A stretch of DNA of 64,000 nucleotides from Gerris lacustris (GCA_951217055.1 OX578279.1:72265131-72329130), one strand, 5' to 3'; shown: positions 33,990-45,919, counted from the first letter of the stretch. Translations and numbers: made by a program. Notes: generated from the letters alone by a model not told the origin.

Positions 33990-34255
33990 ATCAGTCTGAG
34001 AAAACTCTGACTAACTTTCTCATATAATCTTGGACTCAGATCCCAGAAACATTATGTTTTCGATTTTCGACAAAATCAAATTTATAAATATATATTTATC
34101 TCAGAAACTAGATTTTTCCAGGGAAAACAGCTTGCTTCGTCAGAATTTTTAATCATAATCATCGAAACCCTTTTCGAGTGTTTTTAGCGGCCTAAAATTT
34201 AGAGCTAAAATTCATTTCTCGATTCGCCTCATTCTACTTAAATTAATAGACAGAC
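33990..34255 (+). repeat. R4 interspersed repeat, 5' part
   Basis: Contains tctgactaactttctcatat, gaaactagatttttccaggg and aaaacagcttgctt; lacks the 3' hairpin half. Confidence 0.6.
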
Positions 34256-34302
34256 ATAATCTGATAGGATATAACAAGGTATGAAGAAAAATACGTTTAT
34301 TT

Positions 34303-35450
34303 ACGATTGATACGAAATATAAACATTGTATCCCTGTTTATATGCGTATAAAGTGATTCTTTACGTACTTGTATTCATTGAGCATGCGCGTCTCATAGTT
34401 CTGAAGAATTCCTCTTCTTTACCACCCTAGGGCGGTAAAGAAGAAGAATTCTTCAGCTTTACGCACGATTAGCGAGTTTGTTTACATTTAATAGTACATT
34501 ACGGGTTGAGTGCGGAAAGTAGCATTTTGCATGCGAGTGTGGAGTTTGCACCCGAGCGACAGCGAGGGTAGTAAAACCACACGAGCAATGCAAAATGCCA
34601 TTTTCGCACGAGTTGCGTACCGTACTTTATCTACGATTGTTAGATTTAAATTATAAATACAGAAAAAAATAAACTTGCTGTATGTAAGTTCGTATTTCTC
34701 TCTTGATAAAGATGGCATTAATTCTTGAGTTGTATTTTTTGCCGAATTAATTATTTCTAGAGGAGTATTATTCTCCACATTTTCGTCAAAGTCACTTGAT
34801 TCACTCATTGTTTTTCACTAAAAACTCGATATAAACAGTTATTTTAATAAAAGAACTGCAAATTAGTTTTGTTAAATGTAAACAAACTCGCTAATCGTGC
34901 ATAAAGCTAAAGAATTCCTCTTCTTTACCGCCCTAGGGTGGTAAAGAAGAGGAATTATTCAGAACTATGAGACGCGCATGCACAATGAATACAAGTACGT
35001 AAATAATCACTTTCTACGCATCTAAACAAAGATATAATGTTTATATTTCGTATCAATCGTAGATAAAAAAATTCATTTGCTGTTTGTCTAATAAAAGTAA
35101 CTGTTTATATCGAGTTTTTTTTTGTGAAAATCAATGAGTGATTTAAATAATTATGACGAATATGAGGAGAATAATACGCCTCCCGAAATAATTAATTCGG
35201 CACAAAATACAACTAATGAAATGCCATCTTTATCAAAAGAGAAATAAGAACTTGAATACAGGGAGTTTATTTTTTTCTGTATTTATAATTTAAATCTAAC
35301 AATCGTAGATAAAGTACGGTACGCAACTCCAGCGAAAACGGCAATTTGCATTGCTCGTGTGGATTTACCACCCTCGCTGTCGCTCTGATGCAAACTCCAC
35401 ACTCGCATGCAAAATGCTACTTTCTGCACTCGACGCGTAATGTACTATTT
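34303..35450 (+). mobile_element. R9 element (host copy), split by an inverted R9
   Basis: The left part (34303-34494) has the 5' module and palindrome; the right part (35069-35450) resumes with tttgctgtttgtctaataaa, the peptide start and the GC-rich module. Comparison with 17270-17845 shows continuity if 34495-35068 is removed. In the right part ATG at 35135 opens MSDLNNYDEYEENNTPPEII, continuing to MPSLSKEK before a stop. Confidence 0.7.
34495..35068 (-). mobile_element. R9 element inserted in reverse into another R9
   Basis: Complete unit on the minus strand: 5' module (35068 inward), palindrome (34913-34957), ATG at 34808 with MSESSDFDENVENNTPLEII and MPSLSREKYELTYSKF, then the GC-rich module ending at cattacgggttgagtgcgg. 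The insertion makes a long inverted repeat with the host. The peptide beyond residue ~48 runs into the GC-rich module and looks non-coding. The SREKYELTYSKF part resembles the start of tyrosine-recombinase/KRITH-type TE proteins; that is a weak inference. Confidence 0.65.
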
Positions 35451-35943
<493 letters not shown>

Positions 35944-36204
35944 TTACTACGTTTTTATTAGCCTGCTTATTTGTTTGTCCGGTAAAAATCTTGCATTCGA
36001 TTTTTACTAACTTCTGATTAAGTATTTCCGATGACAATACAATAATCAGTAATTATATTTTTACCAAATTATTACTATTAGTCGATAAATCACATTTCTT
36101 AAATATTTAGGCGGTCAAATTCAAAATCAATTGTAAGCAAACACGACCAGTGACAGTTAAGGAAAATTTAAAAACGTAGTATATAAAAAGTTATTTTTAT
36201 CACG
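35944..36204 (+). mobile_element. H2 Helentron-like element, internally deleted
   Basis: 5' tactacgtttttattagcct, shortened core, 3' tttaaaaacgtagtat and hairpin ataaaaagttatttttat. Retains both subterminal repeats in ~260 bp. Confidence 0.7.
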
Positions 36205-36244
36205 TATTATTTATACATATACATAAATATCATTTAACTTTTCT

Positions 36245-36345
36245 ACACACACACTTTGGCCAGCCCCAAACCTCAATCCGATGGATTACAACATGTCGGG
36301 TTGGATGATGGGATTTGAATTACCAAGAAAAAGTGGAAACTTATG
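36245..36345 (+). pseudogene. Tc1/mariner transposase C-terminal fragment
   Basis: Reads TLWPAPNLNPMDYNMSGWM, matching the WPxxSPDLNPxDYxxWG block that holds the third catalytic Asp of mariner-type transposases. Here the first Asp of the block is Asn; the second Asp remains. Only ~33 codons precede a stop, and no upstream DDE region is present. Confidence 0.6.
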
Positions 36346-36866
36346 AGGTTTTTTTAAAGGATTTTAACGGCTGCAACAAAAGAAAAAAAAAGACAGTAGT
36401 GCGAAGGTAAGGATGCTTCGCGAGCAATTCACAGGCGAGCGAAAAATTCATATAAGTTTTAACAATAAAAAGTCCACTACTAGCGCTTTCTAGTAGAAGG
36501 CTTTGAAACTAAAGAATATTATTTTACTCTCAATAATAGCATATTATATTGGAATAAGAGTGATTGATCTTTATTGAGTACTGAGCTCGAAGATTGTATA
36601 CATACAACGTCCTACTCGTCTACACACGTACACCAGATAATTGTTTAGTTCAATTTGAACACCCACCCCTTCTTCTAAACAATGATAATTATTTCCTGTT
36701 ACAATTTATTTCTAATTATATCCTTCCCTTATCTTTTCTTACATTATCTATTCTCTGTCCCTCACTCACTCAAACATTCTCTTATCCAAAATTTTTTTCA
36801 AATTTCAAAACATTTTTTAAAAAGAAAGATCTTAATATAAACTATATAAGGGCTAACAACATTACT
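36346..36866. other. No gene recognised
   Basis: Possible continuation of the mariner remnant to ~36450 after a stop. The longest plus-strand frame (36594-36881) is low-complexity S/L/F/N-rich. Confidence 0.45.
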
Positions 36867-37028
36867 TACTGGATAAATTAGACCTAGTAGAACTGACTAG
36901 GACAGGAGGAGACTTGGCTAAAACTATGATCTCACAACTTGCCTCTCGCGTACAAAGTAGTGAGATCATAGGTTTAGCCAAGTCTCCCCATGCCCTAGTC
37001 AATTCTACTAGGTCTAATTTATCCAGTA
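36867..37028. mobile_element. 162-bp near-perfect palindrome
   Basis: Left arm tactggataaattagaccta...gacttggctaaaactatgat and right arm its near-exact complement, with a ~15-nt centre (cttgcctctcgcgta). Arms ~70 bp, few mismatches. Probably a foldback MITE; no second copy in the window. Confidence 0.8.
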
Positions 37029-37789
37029 CATATAATATGATGTTACGACGCAAATATACTAGATATCTAATAGACTAAACATTCATATGGTATTTTTATT
37101 ATAATTTTTTTATAAAAGGGTTTAGTTTATTATGTCTGTATGGAGAATAAGGCTAAGAGCTCAAAGAGACATTGTATAATATCAAAGAAAATAAACTCGG
37201 GTTTCCGCCTATTATATTTCGAAAATTTGCCTATTATTTGTGCATTAGTTAATTCATACCCTAAAGATTTGAGGGATATACAAGGCCCCAAAAGCCTATA
37301 TTCTACTAAAATCATTACTGGATTAGGGAGGAGAGTAGGGTTGTAGCCTGATTTATTATGTAATAAACTGATCATCTGAGCAACTGATCATCTGAGCAAA
37401 CTGAGCAAACTGATCATCTTAATACTGTTAATGCCATTACTTGATTTGCTTATTTTTTTATCGTGTATGTTTTGAATTATATTAGTTTTGTAGTATATAA
37501 AGCGTCTAATAATTCCTGAACTCATGTTGGCGTGCTGATGACCTTTTGAAGGAGGTTTAAAGAAAAAAGATTAAAGCTTCTAGCAAGTTTCATTACTCCT
37601 CTTTGTCATTAACCCTTATTTTGTCGCCTTTCAAGTATTCGTTTTTATCTTTTCATAATAAAATTCCTTTATTCTTTTGAATTTATTTATTATTTGTACT
37701 TTATTCAATTCAATTTATATACATAGCTATTTTAATTCCATTGAACATATTTAGGTATATATTATGTTTTTTCGAAAGAATGTATTTTT
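37029..37789. other. No gene; hammerhead-like scrap at 37538-37566
   Basis: 37538-37566 reads ctgatgaccttttgaagg then ...aaagaaa: a CTGATGA box, a 4-bp stem (CCTT/AAGG) and GAAA a few bases too far. Similar to but weaker than the motif at 40222-40262. 37130-37375 has overlapping frames without a domain. Confidence 0.35.
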
Positions 37790-38672
37790 GGAACGAAGTT
37801 CCTTATGGCACGTTCTGGAGCCCGGGAGTGAATTCGAAAAAAACGACCAAAATCACCGCCTAAAATCACCGTCACGCAAAATCCGTCACGAAATCTACCG
37901 ATGGCGATAACTGGAGTAAAAGTTGACCGACTTAGTTGAAATTTGGTACACATGTTCATTTTACCAATGTCCGGGACAAGTTCGTTGGACAACGTTATCC
38001 GCCCAAGCGTTCACGCGCAACGCTCGCGTAAACGTAAGATTCGAATTTAAAATTGGAATTTTTGGACGGGAATAAATTCTCACTTCATCTATTTAATGAG
38101 ACAAACAACTTTTTTTTAGTAAAACGAACACCGACACTACTATGAAGTGATAAAGATCGCTAAATTTAAGCGGACCAAACCGATTAAAATAAAGAAAACA
38201 ACGTTTTTACCGATATCTTACGTTCTAACGTAAAGATTTAAATGAAACTTTGTATACATCACCTACATTACAATTGAAACAAGCATGTAACATTTCAACC
38301 TGATACAAGCAGAAGTTTTTGTGAGTTAATGATTTATATTTTTATTTTAAATTTTAATTGGAGTAATATGCCGACGGGGCCTGGGAGGACAGTTCTTTTT
38401 CGTTCTACAGCCATCTGATTTAACTATAAATTTATCATTAACTTTTTTCTCAATATACAATACATTATTTATTGAAAGACGCTCGCTTCAAAGATAATAA
38501 AAAGATTTTCATTTAATTTTGCCTTAACTCCGCTAGTACAAATAGTTAGTTACTTTTAATTTTGTCTCTTTTCAAACTCCACCATGTATACGTAGTTATT
38601 ACAGCGATTTTATAATTTATATTTAATAAAAAGCGTAAGGAACTTCGTTCCTACCGGGTGTCCCACGACACC
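37790..38672 (+). mobile_element. H3 Helentron-like element, complete
   Basis: 5' subterminal repeat ggaacgaagttcctta (37790-37805), the exact inverse taaggaacttcgttcc at 38636-38651, then a perfect hairpin GGTGTC-CCAC-GACACC (38657-38672). The core (38000-38480) is shared with H1, including caacgctcgcgtaaac and an internal decayed H1 end cgctcgcttcaaagataata at ~38485. Thus H3 looks like an H1 core with different ends. Confidence 0.72.
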
Positions 38673-39558
38673 ACACGTATATTTTAATTTATCTGTATCA
38701 TTTCAAATATTTTTCACTATCCTAAAATATTTTGTATAAGGTATAATATATAAGGGTAGGGAAACGAAAATTGCTTTGTATCGACTATAATTTTTAATTA
38801 CATTAAGTAAAGAGTAAAGTCATATTAAGTAAATTAATTTATTCACCTTATTAATCCATATTTAATATTGATGAATATTTAGTTTAATTTTAATTTACAC
38901 ATAAAGATTTGGTGAATGAATAGATGTAGAAAGTAAGGCATAATGCCTTTATCTGTTAAAAAACAGATTACAGTAAAACTTTATGCAAACACCACGATAT
39001 TGTGTCAGCATTAAAACTTATTCTCTGGTGTTTCATTTGTTATCTGTAAAACATAACAGTGTTAAGGGATTTTTGTTTGTACATGGGAAAAAAAACTAGG
39101 TCGAAATAAACAATACATTTCCATTTAGAGATTATAAAATAATTCTAATGAGTTTCAAGGGAGACTTGGTGGGAAGAGCCGAAAGCATTTAGAGGAATTT
39201 ATGTTAAAGCATAGAGTCGGGCTCAGGGAGAGGTATTACTGTAGAAACAGGAATTATCCCTTAGTGCTTAGTGTACCAGGAGGGATAAACTAGGCTATGT
39301 AATATAACTATAGCTACCGCTTTATTACGTCGCTTTCCCACCGATATATATACCTTTTCAGCTAAACGTTACGATCATTTTGGGCTAGGATTCAACTAAA
39401 TGCTTACGCCCATTACAAAACGGTTTCAAATGATCCATACGTAGTATGCAGTCAAATATAATATGTAGTGGGTCCAAAAACACAATAACACTTCTCCATT
39501 TTCACATCTAAAAGTCTTTAACAACATAACAATAAAATAAAATAGTATAATGTTTTAG
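38673..39558. other. No gene recognised
   Basis: AT-rich; nothing shared. Confidence 0.5.
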
Positions 39559-40204
39559 TAAAAAAAAAAAAAAAAAAAAAAAAAATTACATTGAAAGCGT
39601 AACTACAGACAAAAACTAAATAAATTGTTCTTTGTCTAGCACGTGACTGGATTTAATCTAATGCTATCAATATAAATTTAACTGAATTCTTTTTTTTTTT
39701 TATTTGTAGACAATTGTAGATTTAGAGAGGTCATCAACATAGATTTCACCAAAGTTCTCAAATTATTGCAAAACGAAATATAAAAAGAAAGGGGGCAGTG
39801 TCGATGAAATTGATGAATCGATTAGAACAGGTCACGTTAACTAAAGACAAAATGAACGCGTTAAAATCAATTCCATGTTAATCCTAAACTGAAATTTTCA
39901 TTTCGAATTAGGTTTGGTTTTGGGGTAACATTCAACTGGTAACAGTACTCACTGCATAATGGGGAGGGAGAGAGATAGGATACGATGATTAATGGTAAAA
40001 GGGGGGGGGGGGGGGTGATTAATGGTAATAATAATAATGGTTTTGATAGTAGCTTCATATTGAAATTATTAAATAATATTAAATGAATATAATAATTATA
40101 AAAAAAAGAAAAAAAAAGAATTAAATTACTTTTCTGACTATAGTGATCCCTTCTTTTAAATATATGAACGAGTGGTTTTTAGGTCAAATAGGGATAATAA
40201 ATCT
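39559..40204. other. Poly(A) and G15 tracts; no gene
   Basis: 39560-39585 poly(A); 40001-40015 a run of 15 G inside a ggtaa/tgattaatgg repeat. No open frame of interest. Confidence 0.6.
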
Positions 40205-40221
40205 TAAACGCTGCTTCAATA

Positions 40222-40262
40222 CATCCTGGCTATATTTCGACCTTTGCTTAGGTCATCTTCAA
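40222..40262 (-). ncRNA. Possible degenerate hammerhead-type motif of a Penelope-like element
   Basis: Minus strand: ggcttgaagatgacctaagc then aaaggtcgaaatatagcc. A stem GACCT/AGGTC is closed by TGAAGA on one side and GAAA on the other, and GGCT/AGCC can pair outside. This resembles the CUGANGA-stem II-GAAA core of minimal hammerheads reported in Penelope-like retroelements, but the first box has an extra T (CTTGAAGA). Being ~460 bp downstream of an endonuclease remnant on the same strand supports the link. Confidence 0.35.
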
Positions 40263-40720
40263 GCCTATAACATAATTGAAACACAAGGTATTTACTAATC
40301 TATCACAGCTGAACAAGTAGCCACTTACATTTATGACAATATTAAAATTTCCCTTTACCTCATACGGTTCCTGACTAAATACATTAAAATTCCATGTCAA
40401 ACAATAAAATCTCCCAAACTTTCTATTACAACTCATTACCTACATGGTAATTTTTCATTGACGGAACTGATTATATTTAGTATAATATTGTTTAAAATTC
40501 TTTTTAAAAACTTGTATCACATAATATATAACAATTAAACAAAAATAACAAAACATAAAATTAACTTAAATAACCAGAAAAACGAAAACTTTTCTGTTAT
40601 CACAGTCTACTTTGTATCACAAAATGTTTGGTAATCAATTAAAACTTATCTTGAAAAAACCCAGGTTAAATTTCTTACTGACTGCGTTGCATGTAGTATT
40701 CTATTTTTAAAAAATAACAT
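40263..40720 (-). other. Probable 3' untranslated part of a Penelope-like element
   Basis: Lies between endonuclease remnant and hammerhead-like motif on the minus strand; AT-rich, not coding. Assigned by position only. Confidence 0.35.
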
Positions 40721-41010
40721 TTAAATAATACCTACATAATATTTATTTAACTCTCTACAGTCCTTTTTATAATTAATACTATTACTATTTTTGGAAATTT
40801 GTAATGCTTCCAGTGTTAGTCTTTTTTTATTGTTAGTTTCATTCATAAGTATCTTAGCGTTATCGAAATTGAAATGGTGATTTGCTTCAGTTGAATGAGC
40901 CGCCAATGCTGTCTTATTGTTCTTAGCTCTTACATTTCCTTCATGCTGCTGTCGTCTGTTTCTCCAGGTTTGTCGTGTTTCTCCTAAATTACTAGTATGA
41001 GAGTTTATTA
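40721..41010 (-). pseudogene. Penelope-like GIY-YIG endonuclease, C-terminal half
   Basis: One minus-strand frame from about 41010: LHTSNLGETRQTWRNRRQQH, then ALAAHSTEANHHFNFDNAKI, and KKRLTLEALQISKNSNSIN before the stop. The order GET-R-R-QH, LAxH...HxFxF..AKIL..E, KR...E is that of Penelope-like endonucleases. The first YIG is reduced to NLG and everything upstream (RT) is missing. It differs from the copy at 26916-27438, so at least two families were active. Confidence 0.65.
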
Positions 41011-41301
41011 AGGTTGGAGTTACTTGTAAAGCACTGTCTTACTAGTCTTTTAAGTATTTTGACAATGCAATTACTGTAATTTAAGGATGAAATAACAATA
41101 AGAATGGCTCAATTATAATTAGTAATAATTAAAACATTTAAATTGTATATTCGTATGTAAGATCTCTCATAGAATCGATTTTCCTAGAAAAACTTGAATC
41201 TAGGTTGAAAACAAACAAAGATAAGAGAGAAAATGGGACAATAGCAACAAACATTTACAGTAATACCCGGACTTATTTTTTCCCAACTTAAGGCCACTAC
41301 T

Positions 41302-41460
41302 GCCCCCACACACGGTCAAAATGTTTGCGCAAAATATTTGACCGTGTATGGGGCTGTTTGATGTTTGCGCAAACATGATGTTTGACGTGCTAGGCCTAAA
41401 TTTGCCCGACATCAGGTTTGCGCAAACATTTGGGCAAAATTTTTGATGGTGTATGGGGGC
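41302..41460. mobile_element. MITE, GCCCCCAYACAC ends
   Basis: Left tgcccccacacacggtcaaa and right tttgatggtgtatgggggc are inverted. Body repeats the motif tgtttgcgcaaaca. Same family as 58106-58276. Confidence 0.7.
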
Positions 41461-41855
41461 GTTTACGTCAATTCGGAGTTACGTAACCCCCGAAACTGCT
41501 GCTAAATGTAATAAGAGGGTCGATTCTATACCTTGAATCCTCCTAGTCCATGAGATAGCTTGCAAAAAAGTGTCTGACTAACATCAAGCTAGGATTTTGT
41601 ATATAAGTAAATCTTTTAGTGCCTTTTAAGGATATGTGGTCGGCTAAGTTTGTCTGTGGGACATAGCTTGGCAATAGGCGTTTGAAAAAAAAAAACCGGC
41701 GGAGAGCGGCCAAGTCCCACCCTTTTTGGTGGACAATGTGATTTTCACGATCCTGAGTACGAAATTAGTTAGTAAACCAAAAATCAAGTTGATGGTAGTT
41801 TGTCACTTAATAGGTGAGTTAGTCATGTGCAATATTACTCAAAATCAAAGAGGTC
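41461..41855. other. No gene recognised
   Basis: Mixed sequence; 41600-41730 looks TE-like (ggcggagagcggccaagtcc) but without a second copy. Confidence 0.4.
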
Positions 41856-42326
41856 GCCTATTACTGTCATTCAATGTTAATCTCTTAAAAATAGAAATGA
41901 AATGGTTTTTACATAACAAAAATGCCTGATATTATAATCATTCTTGAACTTTAAACAATTTTATCAGCCATACCAGTTACTAAAATAAGAAATCATAAAT
42001 TTGAAACCCGTCCAAATGAAGATCGCAAATATGGGTCATGTCAAAACAAATAAAATAACTTGCGGATTATTTCCGAACTAACTTTCCATAATTGCGGATT
42101 TTTTTCCGAACTAACTTTCCATACAGCAAAATTTTTAGAAAACGAATTAAATTCTGCTGAAAGATGGATAAAAGTATTAAAATAATGTATTGTCATTGTG
42201 TTCTGAGCTATTCTAAAAGTTTCAAATGTCTAGCTACTCGGGAAGTTAGTTAAAAATCTTTTACAAAATTCGTACTGGACACACAAAAAACAAACAAACA
42301 AGAAAGCAAGCTAATAAAAACGTAGT
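41856..42326 (-). mobile_element. H2 Helentron-like element, 3'-truncated
   Basis: Minus orientation; ends aagcaagctaataaaaacgt+agta at 42326. Contains an internal duplication of gcggatt-ttccgaactaac (42060-42120). The hairpin end is missing. Confidence 0.65.
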
Positions 42327-43232
42327 AAAAAATCAGTTAAAATAAAAACTGAAATAAATGGAATGCAAAATACCTGATGGTCAATGAATGACTTTAGAAG
42401 TACAAATGAAAAAAAAATTGAAACAGAAGGGTTAATAAGCTTCAGGCTGTAAGAAGATAAGGACAAAATGGAGGAAGGTATCTAGAATTATTATGCACAA
42501 AGGGCTGTAAAGACTGGAATATGGTAGAAACACCAGGCTACTTTCTACGTTATCTTTACGAGAAACAATGATATAGTTGAGTACATCTAATATTTATATC
42601 AATATATTATGTTTACTAGCTGTGCCGTAATTGAATTGTTTTACAACATTAATTGAAATACACAAAATCTTTAAACATATCCGAGTACAACACCAGCATC
42701 TCTCACTGGACAGCATATATTTCCTCGAATTAAATTTTAATAAAAACTGTAACGAAATACTAAGTGCAATCCACTCTTATTTTAAAAGTATAAATTACTC
42801 TATGTAAGTAGAGTCGTAATATTACAATAAAATTATGTTTTTATTCTCCAGGGTAATTTAAATTGCAGAAGAAGATATAGTATCTTGTTTACCCTCTAAA
42901 TCTTTGTTCCGAGAGAGAGAAAAAAAGGAAATATAAAACCACTTTCATAGGCAGAATGTGATACTTAATATTTTGTTCAATTCAACCGACAGAATAACTG
43001 AAATTAAATCATCATATATATATATTTATATATTGGATGCATTGTTAGAACAAATTGTTGTTGTTGATGGTATGTTAGAAACATTATCCACTTAAAAAAT
43101 AATCAAATAAACACTTAATTACATTAAAATCTTAATTATCTAGAGGCAATGAAGCCAAAAACCATTAAAATGTCAGTGACAAAATTACAAAACAAAACTA
43201 AGATCATCAGATTCCTTATCGTTAAATTATAG

Positions 43233-43264
<32 letters not shown>

Positions 43265-43655
43265 AGTATAATTTTTAGTAATTTAAAGGTGCACAAAGAG
43301 GAATTTTTATCAGAATAATGTATATTAATCTGAGCTGCCAGAATTGTTATAAACAAGATCACCGGAAAGGCTTCATGGCTTCATCATCAAAATATCATCT
43401 TCTACGTCCGGCATCTCCAACTTTTAAGGTTGAAGCTCGAATCTGGATAGGATGATCCTAATACAGGCCGCATGAAGTAATCAACTTCACAATGGCAGGG
43501 AATATCCGGAACTATCCATTTTGGCCAAAAAAAAAACCCCAATAAGAATCTTACGGCGTTCTTTTGTGATGGTTGAAATGCCATTTGATCATGAAGAAGT
43601 TATAAATTTGCATTGTTAAAGTTTATTTGTTAACTTCTTTCGATAATAACGCCTC
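42327..43655. other. No gene recognised; poly(A) tract
   Basis: 43231-43263 is poly(A). 43370-43600 is less AT-rich and has a minus-strand frame of 60 codons (MAFQPSQKNAV...), without domain or splice evidence. Confidence 0.45.
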
Positions 43656-43940
43656 GTAGGACGGATCACAGAAGGTAAAAACTTATATGGGACCAACAAT
43701 ACGCTAATTACGACCAACAATGCAAAATTCATCCAAATTGGACGACTATAGTTTTTATGATATGTTGGTTCGCAAAAATTGAGCGACACACCAACAGACA
43801 GACAGACAAAGTGGGGACCAAAACGTTCCCTGATATCTGAAGTGCATTTCATTCTTGGTATTTATGAAATTGGAGACATAGAAAATGTTCGTCCTTCAGA
43901 ACAATCAAGAAGCTTCCATTACCTTCGGGAAGATTGGAAG
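43656..43940 (+). repeat. R8 interspersed repeat, 5'-truncated
   Basis: Shares aaacttatatgggaccaaca, gatatgttggttcgcaaaaa, a cagacagacagac tract and the end gaagcttccattacc with 28763-29350; the final hairpin is decayed. Confidence 0.7.
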
Positions 43941-44284
43941 AAAAATTTAAACGGGGACAACAGAACCAATTGCAACAAACTAAGCACAAATTCAGCGGTA
44001 GTAACAACAGTATCATTTCTATGTTAATACATAGACCTAATCAGGGTTAACATAAAGCGACAGTTTCACGTAGTTAAAAGGGAGTATTGGCAATGTCGGC
44101 CAAATATCAGGATGGAACAAAGCTGAGACGCTTGTTCCACACAAGTTAAAAGGATATTATAATAAAAAAAGACCAGTCATGCACCATGACTTAATGAGCG
44201 AATTTTCAAAGAAATCTGTGTATTATTGGCTTATGATAATATAGGAAAATTTTGAATTAGAATTTAATTAGGTGAAAAAAAAAG
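43941..44284. other. No gene recognised
   Basis: Nothing shared or coding seen. Confidence 0.5.
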
Positions 44285-44430
44285 AAATTGGTACACAGGG
44301 GTATGGGGTACAAAAGTCAAAATAGTATTTACCTTTCAAGATGCATATCCTTGGAAAGCTTTTGAAGAGTACAGTAATTGTTGTAATGTACATTTTTGTC
44401 ATATTTTTATTTAAGAGGGGGTTAAAATCG
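44285..44430 (+). repeat. R11 repeat fragment
   Basis: Matches the middle of 59665-59990: tacacaggggtatggggtac, gagtacagtaattgttg, atgtacatttttgtcatatt. Both ends missing. Confidence 0.6.
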
Positions 44431-45016
44431 AAGAAACACGTTATTGACCCTAAATTGTCAAAATTTGACCCCTAACCCTAAATGATCTCAAAAACTCATC
44501 CCTTCTTTTGATATTATTGACGTTTTCTTGCAATTTAAACGAAAATGTTGACTTGACATTTTAAGAATAATTGTTGTTGAATTGACATTTTATTGCAAAT
44601 TTTCTTCGAAAATTTGCTTAAAGAATAGAATGCATACTTCTAAGTTTACAAGAAATAATGTAAAAATTTAAGTTCAAAAAAAGAAAGAAATATACGTCAG
44701 ATTCTTGACACATATTGGTGACACTCGATTTAAGTGATTTCAAAGCTCAACATGGTTATAATAGAAGAACAATGTCAACATTGTTTTAGACAATACAATG
44801 GACCCAAGAGAGGCAGTATTTCTATTAAACAAACTCCATCTCCAGGACCCCACCCCCCCCCCCCCTCAGAGATGGGGGGAGGGGAGATGTCAACTGTCGC
44901 CTGGAAACTGTGTTATTGTTCTTTTAGAATGAAATTCGATTTTGTTTTATAACATTCGTTACATCGTTGTATAACATATACATACCGGTTTCAATCAACA
45001 GAGATAAATAAATTGA

Positions 45017-45018
<2 letters not shown>
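44431..45018. other. No gene recognised; C13 tract
   Basis: 44853-44865 is a run of 13 C beside a gggga-rich stretch. The plus-strand frame over it is spurious. Confidence 0.5.

Positions 45019-45079
<61 letters not shown>
45019..45079. repeat. (TA)n microsatellite
   Basis: About 60 bp pure TA. Confidence 0.95.
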
Positions 45080-45082
<3 letters not shown>

Positions 45083-45516
45083 TTTTTATTACGAAAATAA
45101 GGAAAATAACATATTATTCATGTAAACATTTTTAAATCTAAAAATGTATGAAGCAAAATGATGAAATTATTTTTAAAATGTACGATACACTAAAAAAAAG
45201 AATCGTAGTGCAATTATGAAATTCAGAAACCGTGAAATACACTTGAAACACCAGATAATTATTAGAGTGATGATAACGACCTGTAATGAATCATAATCCT
45301 ATATCAACCAATTCAACGTAATTGCACTAGACGTGCTCAAATATTCTGTTCTCCTACAATTTCCATTAATTTCACAACTTTACACAGTAATGAGAATTTC
45401 CTCTTTGGACAAATTTAATTATCTTCGAGTTTAAAATATTCGAGAATGTAATTACGATTTTCTTTCCTACATCTAATATTCGTTTAAAAAATGTCACTCA
45501 AATATTATAATATATA
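45080..45516. other. No gene recognised
   Basis: AT-rich flank. Confidence 0.5.
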
Positions 45517-45524
45517 GGTAGAAG

Positions 45525-45861
45525 GGTACTTTTTTACTTTAGCACCCCCCTATATCCCTTAAGGTTAATAGTTATTTAGACAAAGGAACATTTACAGAAT
45601 AGCATATATTCCTTAGTCTAAATTACTATTATGACAAAGGGATGTTTATTCAAATTTACCTTGGGACAAAGGAATATCACACTTGTGTATATAATTGTGA
45701 TCATATCCCTTAGTCTAATCAACTATTAAGATAAAGGAATATTAAATATAGAACTGCTCCAGGAGTCTCAATGTCTTGGGGAGACAAACACACAAACCTT
45801 TGAGATTTAGGGCAGACTATTGTTTATAGAACCAAAGGGGGTGCTATAGTAAAAGAGTGCC
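45525..45861. mobile_element. R6 MITE with 8-bp target duplication, copy 1
   Basis: Ends ggtacttttttactttagca+cccccc and gggggtgctatagtaaaaga+gtgcc. Flanks GGTAGAAG (45517-45524) and GCTAGAAG (45862-45869) match at 7 of 8. Body contains gacaaagggatgtttattca and acaaaggaatatcacacttg, also found in R5. Eight-base duplications point to hAT or P superfamilies. Confidence 0.78.
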
Positions 45862-45919
45862 GCTAGAAGTTATGATTCTTTTATCAAAAATGAACTAGAT
45901 GTTTAACTAGAGGTATAGA

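Noticed and set aside
43402..43584. 60-codon minus-strand ORF in less AT-rich sequence
   Set aside because: No domain, no splice or polyA context, no composition contrast as sharp as at 1918-2135.
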